Positions 44,688 through 53,668 of a stretch of 64,000 bases of DNA are shown one piece after another. Made by a program: the position numbers and the translations under genes. The notes beneath the pieces are model-generated. The model made no database searches, was not told where the DNA came from, and saw nothing but the letters and a program-made list of their open reading frames with translations. Source of the stretch: Sphingomonas naasensis (GTDB lineage Bacteria > Pseudomonadota > Alphaproteobacteria > Sphingomonadales > Sphingomonadaceae); assembly GCF_004792695.1 (NCBI RefSeq), contig NZ_SRXU01000001.1, positions 868,001-932,000 of the forward strand, written 5' to 3'. Numbering within the stretch: position 1 is the first letter of the stretch; each line of letters opens with the position of its first letter.

Positions 44688-47194
44688 CAGAACTTGAAGT
44701 CCACCGCGAAGCGGAAGTTCCGGCCAAGGATCGGGCGGCCGATGAACAGCAGATCGTTGGCCTGGCCGCTGGTCAGCTCGCCGGCGCGCGGATTGCCTTC
44801 GGTGAGGCCGATCGTGTTGGTGAGATTGTCGCCATAGGCCCAGAGGCTGATCTGGTCGGTCACGTTCAGCCGCACGCTGGCGTTGAGCACGGTATAGGCC
44901 GGCAGCGTCGAGGTGTTCGCCGCATCGGCATAGCGCCTGGTATAATGCTCGACGTCGAGCTGGGCGCGGAAGCGGTTGTCGAACAGATTGACCGCCGGGG
45001 TGGCGCGCAGCGCGAGCTTGGGGACGCGGAGCAGCTGATTGCCCGAATAATCGCGCGGGATCAGCGTCTGGACGCCGTTGACCGTGGCCAGCTCGTTGAA
45101 GGCGAGGTTGCGGAAGGTCGGCTCCTGCCACGTCGCATTGAGCGTGAAATCGAAGAACGGCGCCGGGCGGAGCGTGCCTTCAAACTCGACGCCATAGGCG
45201 CGGGTGTCGGTGTAGACGGTCTGCTGGGTATAGCTGTTGGTCGCCGTGTCGAAGCGGGTGTTGCCGATCGAATAGGAGTCGAAATCGGTCAGAAAGGCCG
45301 TCGCGTAGAGGCTGAGCAGGCGCGAACTATATTTCAGCCCCGCCTCCCACATGTCGATCCCCTGCACCACCGGCTGCGCGGCGGCGCTGGTGATGAAGCT
45401 GCCGACGCTCGGCAGGCGGAAGGCCGAGGTGTAGCGCGCGAACAGGCCCGCATCCTCCATGAACTGCCAGTTGGCGCCGAGCGTCCAGCCGAGCCGATCG
45501 AAGGTGCGGCTATAGGGCACGAACACGCCGCTGCCGGTGAGCACGCTATCGTCGGCGAGCGTTGCGGCGTTGCGGAGATTGACCGTGCGGCTGTTCTCCT
45601 GCGCGCCGGCGGCCGAGACCTTCTCCCAGCGCAGCCCGCCGTCGATGCGGAAGCCCGGCGCGATCTGCCATTCGTCCGACGCATAGACCGCGACGGTGCG
45701 CTGCGAACCATAGCCATTGGCGAATTCCGAGCCGTAGCGCGCGACGCCGTTCTCGGTCAGCGCGCCGACGACATTGCCCGCGGCATTGAGCGCGACGAGA
45801 TCGAGCAGGCGCGAATTGCCCGACACGTCCTGGATCGTCGACGCCGAATAGCGGCGGAAGGTCTCCTTGATATAGGCGTAGTAGATGCCGACCGCGAAGT
45901 CGTGGGTACCCGCCGCCTCGAAGCGGTGTGCGAGGCGCAGGTCGTTGAGCAGCTCGCTCTCTTCGACCGTGACCGGGCGCGCGGCGTTGATGAACACGTC
46001 GCCATTGCCGTTCTGGCCGGCGACATCGAACGCCTGGCCGTTGTCAACATAGCGCAGCTGGATGCTGGTCGCGCCCGGGAAAGCGCCGATCACCTGGTTG
46101 CGATAGGTGTTGAGCAGCGCCGTCGCGGTACTCACCGAGGCCGGATAGACGCCGTTCCGCACCGTGTTCGAATCGCGGTAGCGCATGCGGTGGCTGAGCT
46201 TCCAGCCGTCACCGACCTGCCAGTCGCTCAGCCAGCTGATCTGGTCGAGCCGGATGCGCGTGCCCTGATCCTCGCGAAAGTCGACCGGGCCGGTCGCGCT
46301 CTTGAGCGTCATGCGGCGGACCTGCGCGCTCGCGGTGGTGTCGTAATGCGGATCGAAGCCGGGCAGCCCGACGATGTCGCCCTCGCTGTCCTTGGTCAGC
46401 GGGATGCCGGTGTAGAAGATCGCATTGTCGGCGAGGTGCTTGTAGCTGATCGTCGTGCTGCCGTTGGCGAAATCGCCGTGCAGATCGGCGCGGATCTGGC
46501 CGCCCTTGTTGCCGGTGAAGCCCGGATCGCGCACGCCACGCTCGTTGCGGTAGAAGCCGCCGACGCCGATGCCCCAGCCGCCGCCAATCGGTGCGCCGAC
46601 CCAGCCGTCAACGCGGTAGAGATCGGCGGTCGGGCCATAGAGCACCCGCGCCACGCCCGAGATTTCGTCGCCCGGCTTGCGGGTGATGAAGTTGACCGCG
46701 CCGCCCGGCGCGTTCGAATAGAAGACCGACGACGGGCCGCCGCGGACGACTTCGATACGATCGATCGACTGATCGACGCGGAAGGCCTGATCGGCGTTGA
46801 GATAGCCCAGCGCCGGATCGTGCTGCACCGGCAGCCCGTCCTCGAGCAGGTTGATCGAGCCGAAGCCGTCGACCGGGATGCCGCGGGCGCGGACGTTGCC
46901 CGAGCCTTCGCCGCCCGAGGCCTCGACCCAGAAGCCGGGGACCGATTTGAGCGTTTCGGTGACGCTCGACGGTGCGCGCGAACGCAGCATGTCGGCGTCG
47001 ATCGTGGTGACCGCGTAGCTGGTCTCGACCCGGGTACGCTCGCCGGCGCCGGCGCGGCCGGTGACGATGATGTCCTGCCCCTCGGTTTCGGCTTCCGGCG
47101 CGGCGGGTTGATCGGCGGTCTGGGCGAGCGCGTGGCTGCTGCACGTGACGAGCAGCGCCGCGACGACGGCGCGGACAGGATAGGCGACCTTCAT
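44687..47194 (-). CDS. TonB-dependent receptor (siderophore/ligand-gated type)
   Basis: An 835-residue outer-membrane transporter. Signal peptide ends SSHALAQ. TonB box QDIIVTGRAG, plug VTETLKSVPGFWVEASGGEG, then SIDRIEVVRGGPSSVFYSNA followed by PGGAVNFITRKPG, as in siderophore receptors. The barrel ends with NFRFAVDFKF, a terminal phenylalanine. It is translationally coupled to the PHP protein, suggesting import of a phosphorylated ligand processed on arrival. Less likely, it serves the neighbouring sugar operon. Confidence 0.92.
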   Translation of the reverse strand: MKVAYPVRAVVAALLVTCSSHALAQTADQPAAPEAETEGQDIIVTGRAGAGERTRVETSYAVTTIDADMLRSRAPSSVTETLKSVPGFWVEASGGEGSGNVRARGIPVDGFGSINLLEDGLPVQHDPALGYLNADQAFRVDQSIDRIEVVRGGPSSVFYSNAPGGAVNFITRKPGDEISGVARVLYGPTADLYRVDGWVGAPIGGGWGIGVGGFYRNERGVRDPGFTGNKGGQIRADLHGDFANGSTTISYKHLADNAIFYTGIPLTKDSEGDIVGLPGFDPHYDTTASAQVRRMTLKSATGPVDFREDQGTRIRLDQISWLSDWQVGDGWKLSHRMRYRDSNTVRNGVYPASVSTATALLNTYRNQVIGAFPGATSIQLRYVDNGQAFDVAGQNGNGDVFINAARPVTVEESELLNDLRLAHRFEAAGTHDFAVGIYYAYIKETFRRYSASTIQDVSGNSRLLDLVALNAAGNVVGALTENGVARYGSEFANGYGSQRTVAVYASDEWQIAPGFRIDGGLRWEKVSAAGAQENSRTVNLRNAATLADDSVLTGSGVFVPYSRTFDRLGWTLGANWQFMEDAGLFARYTSAFRLPSVGSFITSAAAQPVVQGIDMWEAGLKYSSRLLSLYATAFLTDFDSYSIGNTRFDTATNSYTQQTVYTDTRAYGVEFEGTLRPAPFFDFTLNATWQEPTFRNLAFNELATVNGVQTLIPRDYSGNQLLRVPKLALRATPAVNLFDNRFRAQLDVEHYTRRYADAANTSTLPAYTVLNASVRLNVTDQISLWAYGDNLTNTIGLTEGNPRAGELTSGQANDLLFIGRPILGRNFRFAVDFKF

Positions 47195-47344
47195 GTGATT
47201 TCTTCCCCGGCAAACTACCCGCTGGATGCGGTCGCCGGGGCATTAGGCGCGGGTCGTGACGGGTCGGTGGCGTCGTTGCTGCACTGCAATGACAGCGGCA
47301 TGGCAATTCGAGTGGATGGTATGCCTTGCGGGTATAGGACGAAA

Positions 47345-47484
47345 AAGATCCTCCCCGGCACGGGGAGGGGGACCATGCGAAGCATGGTGGAGGGGGCGTG
47401 CCGCAAGGGATTCCCTCGCGGAGAGCCCCTCCACCACGCTACTACGTTGCGCGGTCCCCCTCCCCGTTCCGGGGAGGGTCTTTT
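47345..47484. repeat. Bipartite inverted repeat element between the receptor and the GMC gene
   Basis: Left arm 47345-47397 (AAAGATCCTCCCCGGCACGG, then GGAGGGGGACCATGC to GGTGGAGGGGGC) and right arm 47425-47484 (GCCCCTCCACCACGC to GGTCCCCCTCCCCG, then TTCCGGGGAGGGTCTTTT). Inner and outer ends are inverted copies. It resembles the element at 447-588 but with its own arm sequence. The 291-base gap 47195-47485 is otherwise empty; the receptor promoter should lie in its left part. Confidence 0.8.
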
Positions 47485-47485
47485 C

Positions 47486-49162
47486 CTAGATCGCCCCCGC
47501 CTTCATCTGCTTGACGGCATAGTCGGCCGCGCGGGCGGTGAGCGCCATGAAGGTGAGCGACGGATTGACGCACGAGATCGACGCCATCTGCGCGCCGTCG
47601 GTGACGAACAGATTGGCGGCGTCGTGCGCCTGGCTCCATTTGTTGAGCACCGACTGGCGCGGATCGGCGGCCATGCGGGCACCACCCATCTCGTGGATCG
47701 CGTCGCCGGGGACGTGCTCGCCCTCGTCGCTGGTCACGTTGAGCAGCCCCGCCGCGCGCAGCATCTTCTCGCCCTCGGTCCGCGCGTCGCGCATCATCCT
47801 GAGCTCGTTCTCGCGGAAGGTGACGTCGAAGCGCATCAGCGGGATGCCGAAGCGATCGACCTTGTCGGCGTGGAGGCTGACGCGATTGTCCTCATAGGGC
47901 AGGCACTCGCCGAACGCGCCCATGCCGAACTTCCATCCGCCATATTTGCGCATGCCCTGCTTCATCGACGCGCCGAAGCCGACGGGCTGCGCCGGATCGC
48001 GCCGCGCGCTGCCCTGATAGCCATAGCCGCGCCTGAAACCGATGCCTTCCTCGCCGCCGACATTGCGGAAGCGCGGGATATAGACCCCGCCGGGGCGGCG
48101 GCCATATTCGATATAGTCGGTCATGCCGGGGATCTCGCCCGAGATGCCGACGCGGAAGATGTGATCCATCACATAGCGGCCGAGCGTGCCGCTGGTGTCG
48201 AAATGGCTCTTGCTGCTGCCCGGGATCCGCGAGTTCATCAGGATCTGGGTCGACGCCATCGCCGAGGCGCAGAGGAACACCAGCCGCGCCGGGATCACCT
48301 CGGCCTGTTTGGTCTTGGCGTCGACCACGCGGACGCCGGTGACCTTCTTCGTCTTCGGGTCATATTCGAGGTTCGAGACCACGGCGTCCGAACGCAGCGT
48401 CAGGCGGCCGGTGGCGCGCGCCGCGGGCAGCGTCACCGCCTGCGTCGAGAAATAGGCGCCGAACGAGCAGCCGCGACCGCACTGGTTACGGAACTGGCAC
48501 TTGCTGCGGCCCTGCGCTTCCTTGTCCTCGGTCATGTTCGAGAGGCGGGTGTTGATCAGCTTGCGCCCGGGCGTCGTCGCCTCGAGCCGGCCCTTCACCC
48601 ATTTCTCGGCGATGTTCATCTGCATCGGCGGCTGGAACGCGCTGTCGGGCAGCTGCGGCAGATTCTCGCGCGAGCCCGACACGCCAATATATTTCTCGAC
48701 ATAATCATACCACGGGGCGAGATCCTCGTAGCGGATCGGCCAGTCGATCCCGACCTGCTCGCGCTTGTTGGCCTCGAAATCCTCAGGGCTCCAGCGGAAG
48801 CTCCAGCGGCCCCAGATCAGCGACTTGCCGCCGACCGCGCCCGGGCGGATCCAGTAGAATTTCTCCCCCTCGCCATAGGCATAGGGATTCAACCGGTCGT
48901 TATTGTAGAACTTCCGGTTGCCGGGCGAGACATAGCCGTGCTTGGCGATGAAATAATCGCTGTCGACCAGCGATTTGGGCATGATGTCGCGGCTGGGGAT
49001 CTCGAAGGCGGGCTTGCCGTCGAAATCATAGCCCTCGCCATGCTCGACCATCACGCCACGATCGAGCATCAGGACCTTGAGCCCCTTCTCGGTGAGTTCC
49101 TTCGCCGCCCATCCGCCGCTCACTCCGGAGCCGATGACGATCGCATCGAACTTGTCCGCCAT
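47486..49162 (-). CDS. GMC oxidoreductase, glycoside 3-dehydrogenase/gluconate 2-dehydrogenase large-subunit type
   Basis: A 558-residue FAD enzyme. FAD motif GSGVSGG at 11-17, then GAVGGKSLIWGRWSFRW. The catalytic pair H490 (AIHEMGG) and N533 (SCVNPSLTF) matches this subgroup. Cysteines in SKCQFRNQCGRGCSFGAY could hold an Fe-S cluster as in glucose dehydrogenases of this type. It lacks a signal peptide; the Tat-signal small subunit at 50020-50580 could carry it across the membrane. It probably oxidises a sugar or glycoside at C3. Confidence 0.85.
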   Translation of the reverse strand: MADKFDAIVIGSGVSGGWAAKELTEKGLKVLMLDRGVMVEHGEGYDFDGKPAFEIPSRDIMPKSLVDSDYFIAKHGYVSPGNRKFYNNDRLNPYAYGEGEKFYWIRPGAVGGKSLIWGRWSFRWSPEDFEANKREQVGIDWPIRYEDLAPWYDYVEKYIGVSGSRENLPQLPDSAFQPPMQMNIAEKWVKGRLEATTPGRKLINTRLSNMTEDKEAQGRSKCQFRNQCGRGCSFGAYFSTQAVTLPAARATGRLTLRSDAVVSNLEYDPKTKKVTGVRVVDAKTKQAEVIPARLVFLCASAMASTQILMNSRIPGSSKSHFDTSGTLGRYVMDHIFRVGISGEIPGMTDYIEYGRRPGGVYIPRFRNVGGEEGIGFRRGYGYQGSARRDPAQPVGFGASMKQGMRKYGGWKFGMGAFGECLPYEDNRVSLHADKVDRFGIPLMRFDVTFRENELRMMRDARTEGEKMLRAAGLLNVTSDEGEHVPGDAIHEMGGARMAADPRQSVLNKWSQAHDAANLFVTDGAQMASISCVNPSLTFMALTARAADYAVKQMKAGAI

Positions 49163-49183
49163 AGCTGTGTTCCTCGAACTAAA

Positions 49184-50023
49184 TTACGCGCGCAGCTTGC
49201 TGAGCGTCGCGAAGCTGGTCTGGATGTCGGGCAGATAGGGCGCCGGCGACTGATCGTTCTCGACATAGAAATGCTTCACGCCCGCGGTCGCGTTGAGCGT
49301 GAAGATGTCGGCGAAATCAATCACGCCCTTGCCGACGCTGGTCATCTTGCCGTCGGCGGTGCGATCCTTGACGTGATAGGCGTAGATCCGGCCCGGATGG
49401 CGCTTGATCAGCGCCTTGGGATCCTCGCCCGCGGCGATCGCCCAGAACAGGTCGAGCTCGAGCTTGACCAACGCCGGATCGGTATCGGTGACCAGCGTCT
49501 CGTACAGGCTGACACCGCCGGGCTTGGTGGTGAACTCGAAATCATGGTTGTGATAGGCGAAGTCGAGCCCCTCCCCCTTGAGCTGCTTCGCCCAGCGGTT
49601 GAAATTGGCGACCGCCAGCTTCCAGCTCTCGGCGTTGCGCTGCTCAGCGACCATGTAGGGCAGGATCACCGTGTCGGCGCCCAGCGTCTTCGCCATCTTC
49701 ACCGAACCGGCGAAATCGCTGTTCAGCGCATCATAGCCGATATGCAGCGAGGGCGACTTCAGGCCCAGCCGGTCCATCGTTTGGCGGAGCGCGGCATGAT
49801 CCATCTTGTCATAGCCGCCGCCGCCATATTCGACCTCGCGATAGCCGATCGCCGCGACCTTGCCGAGCGTGCCCATCGGGTCCGCGGCGAAGAGCTCGCG
49901 CACCGTGTAGAGCTGGAGCCCCACCGGCCTGCCCTTGAGGCTCTTCGCCACCAGCGGCCCCGCCGCGAGCGTCGTCGCGAGCGCGGCGCCGCCCGCCATC
50001 CATTGCCGTCGGCTGATCATCAT
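49184..50023 (-). CDS. Tat-exported TIM-barrel sugar isomerase/epimerase
   Basis: A 279-residue protein. Tat signal SRRQWMAGGAALATTLAAGP at 4-23. The AP endonuclease-2/xylose-isomerase-like TIM barrel has VGLQLYTVRELFAADPMGTL, IGYREVEYGGGG, FAYHNHDFEF, LELDLFWAIAAGED and YAYHVKDRTADG, with Glu, Asp and His metal ligands. ATG at 50023 overlaps the small-subunit stop (ATGA). In this context it is probably a 3-keto-sugar isomerase or epimerase. Confidence 0.82.
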   Translation of the reverse strand: MMISRRQWMAGGAALATTLAAGPLVAKSLKGRPVGLQLYTVRELFAADPMGTLGKVAAIGYREVEYGGGGYDKMDHAALRQTMDRLGLKSPSLHIGYDALNSDFAGSVKMAKTLGADTVILPYMVAEQRNAESWKLAVANFNRWAKQLKGEGLDFAYHNHDFEFTTKPGGVSLYETLVTDTDPALVKLELDLFWAIAAGEDPKALIKRHPGRIYAYHVKDRTADGKMTSVGKGVIDFADIFTLNATAGVKHFYVENDQSPAPYLPDIQTSFATLSKLRA

Positions 50024-50580
50024 GACGAGAACACCTTGTTGACCTGAGAATAGGGATAGGCGCCGTCGTACCGGCCCGGGACGGGCAGATATTCGCGCTC
50101 TTGGGTGATGCCGATCTCCGACGTGAAATAGCCGGTGATCACGAGCTGGCGGAACTTGTCGAAGAAGTCCTCGCCGCCGGGCAGCTTGTCTTCCATCGCC
50201 AGCGTGAGCAGCGCGTCCTGCTGCGCCGGCGTCGCCTTGTCGGTGGCGACCTTGTAATCCTGCTGGCTGCGCGCCTCGATCGCGTCGAGCCCGGCGAGGA
50301 TCGGTTTGCGATCCTCGGGCGCCGCCCAATCGGCGAGCAGCTTCTCGATGAAGGCGGGAACCCCCGCGGCGATCGCGCCGGGGGTATCGGTGGTCGGCAT
50401 CACCCGCTCGCTGAGCGCGGTCACCGCGGCGCGCTGCTGCGCGCTGAACACCGGCGTGCTCGGCGGCCCGTCGCTGATCCCGGTTGCCTGTGCCTTCGCC
50501 GCGCGGGCGATCGGGGCGTACAGCCCCGCGCCGAACATCGCGACCATGCCCGCAAGGGCGTCTCTGCGATCGATGATCAT
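50020..50580 (-). CDS. Gluconate 2-dehydrogenase subunit 3 family protein (Tat-exported small subunit)
   Basis: A 186-residue protein. Signal DRRDALAGMVAMFGAGLYAP with twin arginines at 5-6. FSAQQRAAVTALSERVMPTT, then DTPGAIAAGVPAFIEKLLAD and the end GRYDGAYPYSQVNKV, are the family patterns. Such subunits escort the GMC catalytic subunit to the periplasm. It overlaps its neighbours on both sides by four bases. Confidence 0.87.
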   Translation of the reverse strand: MIIDRRDALAGMVAMFGAGLYAPIARAAKAQATGISDGPPSTPVFSAQQRAAVTALSERVMPTTDTPGAIAAGVPAFIEKLLADWAAPEDRKPILAGLDAIEARSQQDYKVATDKATPAQQDALLTLAMEDKLPGGEDFFDKFRQLVITGYFTSEIGITQEREYLPVPGRYDGAYPYSQVNKVFSS

Positions 50581-51404
50581 TTCACACTACCTTCGAAATC
50601 ATAGCTCGCCGCCGCCTCGGGCAGCGGGCGCACCCAGATGTTCCGGAACGAGACCGGCGAATTATGGTCCTGGAGCTGGATCGGCGCGGCATCGCCATGC
50701 GCCTGATAGGTGCCGACCTTGCGCCAGATCGTGCCGCCCAGCCAGGGCTGGCGGTTCTGCACCAGCACGCCGTTGAGGAACGCCGTGATGTATGCAGGGC
50801 GCAGCAGCTTGCCGTCGGGCCCGAAATGCGGGCGCTCGAAGACGACGTCGTAGCTCTGCCATTCGCCAGGCTTGCGCGAGGCGTTCACCAGCGGCGGCTT
50901 CCAGCCATAGATCGCCCCGACGGTGCCGTCGGCATAAGTGGGGTTCTGATAGCCGTCGAGGATCTGGATCTCGTAGCGCTGCATGAACCAGATGCCGCTG
51001 TTGCCGCGATCCTGCGAGGTCTTGGTCGGCGGATTGGGCGAGCGATATTCGAGATGGAGCTGGACGTCGCCGAAGCTCGCCTTGCTGACCAGCGCATTCT
51101 CGCCGCCGCCGCCGGCGCGCGGCGTAGACGTGACGGCGCCGTCCTTGAGCGCCCACGGCGTCGCCTGCGCCTGCCACGCGTCGAGCGACTTGCCGTCGAA
51201 CAGCACCACGGCGTCCGCAGGCGGCGCGCCGGGGGTCGCGGCGGGCGTCACCACCTGCGGATAGGGCCGATCGGCATCGTGGACCTGCCACTTGCCGTCG
51301 GGCAGCATCGGCGTGTCCTTGAAGCCCGGCTTCTCCTGCGCGACGGCGGGACTTGCCGCCGTCGCCGCCACCGCCATCGCGGTGGCCCATGCGATACGCT
51401 TCAC
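50577..51404 (-). CDS. DUF1080 protein (3-keto-disaccharide hydrolase family), exported
   Basis: A 275-residue jelly-roll protein. GTG at 51404 is preceded by AGGGAGGAAGCA and starts a signal peptide ending ASPAVAQ. An ATG at 51419 would overlap the previous stop (ATGA) but would include the ribosome site. Pattern: VVLFDGKSLDAWQAQ, FGDVQLHLEYRSP, NSGIWFMQRYEIQILDGYQN, and QLQDHNSPVSFRNIWVRPL. Family members cleave glycosides already oxidised at C3. The GMC dehydrogenase in the same operon would supply that substrate. Confidence 0.87.
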   Translation of the reverse strand: MKRIAWATAMAVAATAASPAVAQEKPGFKDTPMLPDGKWQVHDADRPYPQVVTPAATPGAPPADAVVLFDGKSLDAWQAQATPWALKDGAVTSTPRAGGGGENALVSKASFGDVQLHLEYRSPNPPTKTSQDRGNSGIWFMQRYEIQILDGYQNPTYADGTVGAIYGWKPPLVNASRKPGEWQSYDVVFERPHFGPDGKLLRPAYITAFLNGVLVQNRQPWLGGTIWRKVGTYQAHGDAAPIQLQDHNSPVSFRNIWVRPLPEAAASYDFEGSVK

Positions 51405-51415
51405 TGCTTCCTCCC

Positions 51416-52324
51416 TCATGCCGCGTCGATGGCGCGATAGGCGGCGATCAGCCGCTCCTCGCCGGCGCGTCCCTCGATCGAATTGCCATGTTCCATGCCG
51501 ATGACTCCGGCATATTTCCGCGCGCGCAGCCAGCGCACGACATTCTGAAAATTCACCTCGCCGGTCCCCGGCTCCTTGCGGCCGGGATTGTCGCCGAACT
51601 GGATATAGCCGATCTCGTCCCAGCAGGCGCCGAGGGTGTTGATCAAATTCCCCGCCTGGATCTGCTCGTGATAGAGGTCGGCGAGCACCTTCACCGCAGG
51701 ACTGTCGACGCCGCGCGCGACCGCGAAGCCCTGCGGGATCGTCTGCAGGAACACGCCCGGGTGGTTCACGATCGTGTTGAGCGGCTCCATCACCATGACG
51801 AGCCCGTGCGGTTCGACGATCTCGGCGGCGCGGCGCATCGTGTCGATGATCCGCCCGGTCTGGATCTCGACCGGCAGCCGGCGATCGAGAAAGCCGGTGA
51901 CCACCGTCATCCACTTGACGTCGAGCCGCTTGGCGACGTCGATCGAGGCGCGGACATCGCGCAGAAAGGCCTGGCGATCGCCATCGTCGTTGCCGCCGAG
52001 CACCGGGCGGAAATCGGCCCATCGCGGCATGCTGGCGACGAACACGCCCATCGTCATGCCGCGCTGCCGGAGCGCGCGCGCCATCGCATTCTGGTCGGCG
52101 ATGGTGCGGCCCGCCGCTTCATTGTCTTCCCAGGCAGTGAAGCCCTGATCGGCGGCGTACGCGATCTGCTCAAGCCGGTTGCCGCGGCTCGCGAAGCTGC
52201 CCTCGTGCGGCGCGAAGCCGAGCGAGAAGCGTGCGGCGTTCTGCGCCGGCGCGGCACGGCCCATCGTTGCCGTGCCCGCCGCTGCGGCGCTGGCGGCCAG
52301 TATCGATCGCCGGCTGAGCTTCAC
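51416..52324 (-). CDS. Tat-exported hydroxypyruvate isomerase-like TIM-barrel protein
   Basis: A 302-residue protein. GTG at 52324 overlaps the transporter stop (GTGA) and starts a Tat signal (KLSRRSILAASAAAAGTATM, cleavage near GRAAPAQ). TIM-barrel isomerase patterns: FAPHEGSFASRG, VMVMEPLNTIVNHPG, LADLYHEQIQAGNLIN, YIQFGDNPGRKEPGTGEVNF and IGMEHGNS. The Glu/Asp/His metal ligands are in these blocks. Likely acts on keto sugars made by the GMC enzyme. The second of three such proteins in the operon. Confidence 0.83.
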   Translation of the reverse strand: MKLSRRSILAASAAAAGTATMGRAAPAQNAARFSLGFAPHEGSFASRGNRLEQIAYAADQGFTAWEDNEAAGRTIADQNAMARALRQRGMTMGVFVASMPRWADFRPVLGGNDDGDRQAFLRDVRASIDVAKRLDVKWMTVVTGFLDRRLPVEIQTGRIIDTMRRAAEIVEPHGLVMVMEPLNTIVNHPGVFLQTIPQGFAVARGVDSPAVKVLADLYHEQIQAGNLINTLGACWDEIGYIQFGDNPGRKEPGTGEVNFQNVVRWLRARKYAGVIGMEHGNSIEGRAGEERLIAAYRAIDAA

Positions 52325-53622
52325 GCCGTCTCGCCTGCCAGCGCCGCGCGCGACTTGCCGCGCTCGCGCAGCCAGATGAAGCCGAACACCGCGAGCAGCA
52401 CCACCGGCAGGATCGCCAGCTTCTGGAACGACACCGACGCCGCGGCGTCCTCCGCCGCAAGCTTGGCCGCGCCGGCGAGCTGCGCGAACGCCTCGGGCCC
52501 GCCGGCGAACTCGACCTTGGCCTTGTCGAACATCGCGCCGAGCAAGGGCAGGACGAAGAAGCTGGCGAGCGCGCCGGCCGACCCGACCAGCCCCATCGCC
52601 CACGATCCGCCACGCGGATAGCGCTCCGCCACCGAGGCGAGCATCGTCGGCCACATCACGCACACGCCGAGACCCCATACGGTGGCGGCGAGCACCGCCG
52701 TCACCGGCGTCTGCGCCTGGCTCAGCATGAACAGCCCGATCGCGGCGAGCAGGCTCGACACCCAGAGCAGGCCGGGATTCGAGATTCTGTTGGCGAGACG
52801 GCCGGCGAAATGGCGGAACACGAACATCAGCGCATTGACGTAAACGAGCAGCAGGATGCCGCGCATGCCCACCCGGTTCGACAGCGCCACGTCGATCCAC
52901 TGGCCGGGAGCCAGCTCGGACGAGGCGGTGAGGAACATCGCGCCGAACCAGATGAAGAAGCTCGGGCGGCGGAACACCTCGCTGACCATCTCGCCGAAGC
53001 TCACCCCGGTCTCGCTGCGCAGCGGCGGCGGGAAGGTGGTGGTCGCGGCGATCACCACGGTGAGCGCCGCGGGGATCATCACCAGCGCCATGATGCCCTG
53101 CCACGGCAAGGTCGCCGAGAGGAAGAAGCCGGCGAGCCCGCCGACGATGATCCCGCCGGGGAACCAGGCATGGAGCACGTTGAGCCGATGGGTGGTGTCC
53201 TCGGGATAGAGCTGCGCGGTCAGCGGATTGATCGCCGCCTCGGTCAGCCCCCAGCCGATGCCGCTGAGCAGCATGCCGAGCCAGACGATCGTGTAGATCG
53301 TCATGCCCGTCGCGAGATTGCCCGCGCTGATGATCAGCAGCGGCCCGAGGATGAAGCACAGCCCGGCGCCGAGCAGGCAGCGCTTCATGCCGATCTGATC
53401 GAGCAGCGCGCTGGCGACGAACAGCGTGATCGAGAAGCTGAGGAACGCCGCACCGAGCGCGGCGGCGATCAGCTCGCCCGCGTGCAGCGGGGCGATCGGA
53501 TCGATCCATTCGGCCTTGAGTCCGCTGGCGATCGCCCCGCGGATCGCGAGGCTCGACGCCGCGGTGAACAGCGCGAGGACGCCGAGCCAGAACAGCCGTC
53601 CCTTGTTCAATGTCGTGGCCAT
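52321..53622 (-). CDS. MFS sugar transporter
   Basis: A 433-residue protein with 12 membrane helices. Start at 53622 follows AGGGGAGGGAGCCAGAAA. LFWLGVLALFTAASSLAIRG, then LSGIGWGLTEAAINPLTAQL and HAWFPGGIIVGGLAGFF, resemble the FucP-like sugar symporters. A short periplasmic or cytoplasmic insert is rich in Ala and Glu near residues 365-390. It would bring the oxidised sugar into the cytoplasm. Confidence 0.83.
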   Translation of the reverse strand: MATTLNKGRLFWLGVLALFTAASSLAIRGAIASGLKAEWIDPIAPLHAGELIAAALGAAFLSFSITLFVASALLDQIGMKRCLLGAGLCFILGPLLIISAGNLATGMTIYTIVWLGMLLSGIGWGLTEAAINPLTAQLYPEDTTHRLNVLHAWFPGGIIVGGLAGFFLSATLPWQGIMALVMIPAALTVVIAATTTFPPPLRSETGVSFGEMVSEVFRRPSFFIWFGAMFLTASSELAPGQWIDVALSNRVGMRGILLLVYVNALMFVFRHFAGRLANRISNPGLLWVSSLLAAIGLFMLSQAQTPVTAVLAATVWGLGVCVMWPTMLASVAERYPRGGSWAMGLVGSAGALASFFVLPLLGAMFDKAKVEFAGGPEAFAQLAGAAKLAAEDAAASVSFQKLAILPVVLLAVFGFIWLRERGKSRAALAGETA

Positions 53623-53668
53623 TTTCTGGCTCCCTCCCCTTATCGTTATCGTGCGCCCGGTCGTGTCG

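Noticed and set aside
44945..50047. A plus-strand open frame of 1700 codons.
   Set aside because: It is antisense to four well-supported genes (TonB receptor, GMC, TIM barrel, gluconate-dehydrogenase subunit), has low complexity typical of GC-rich shadow frames, and shows no domain, signal or ribosome site.
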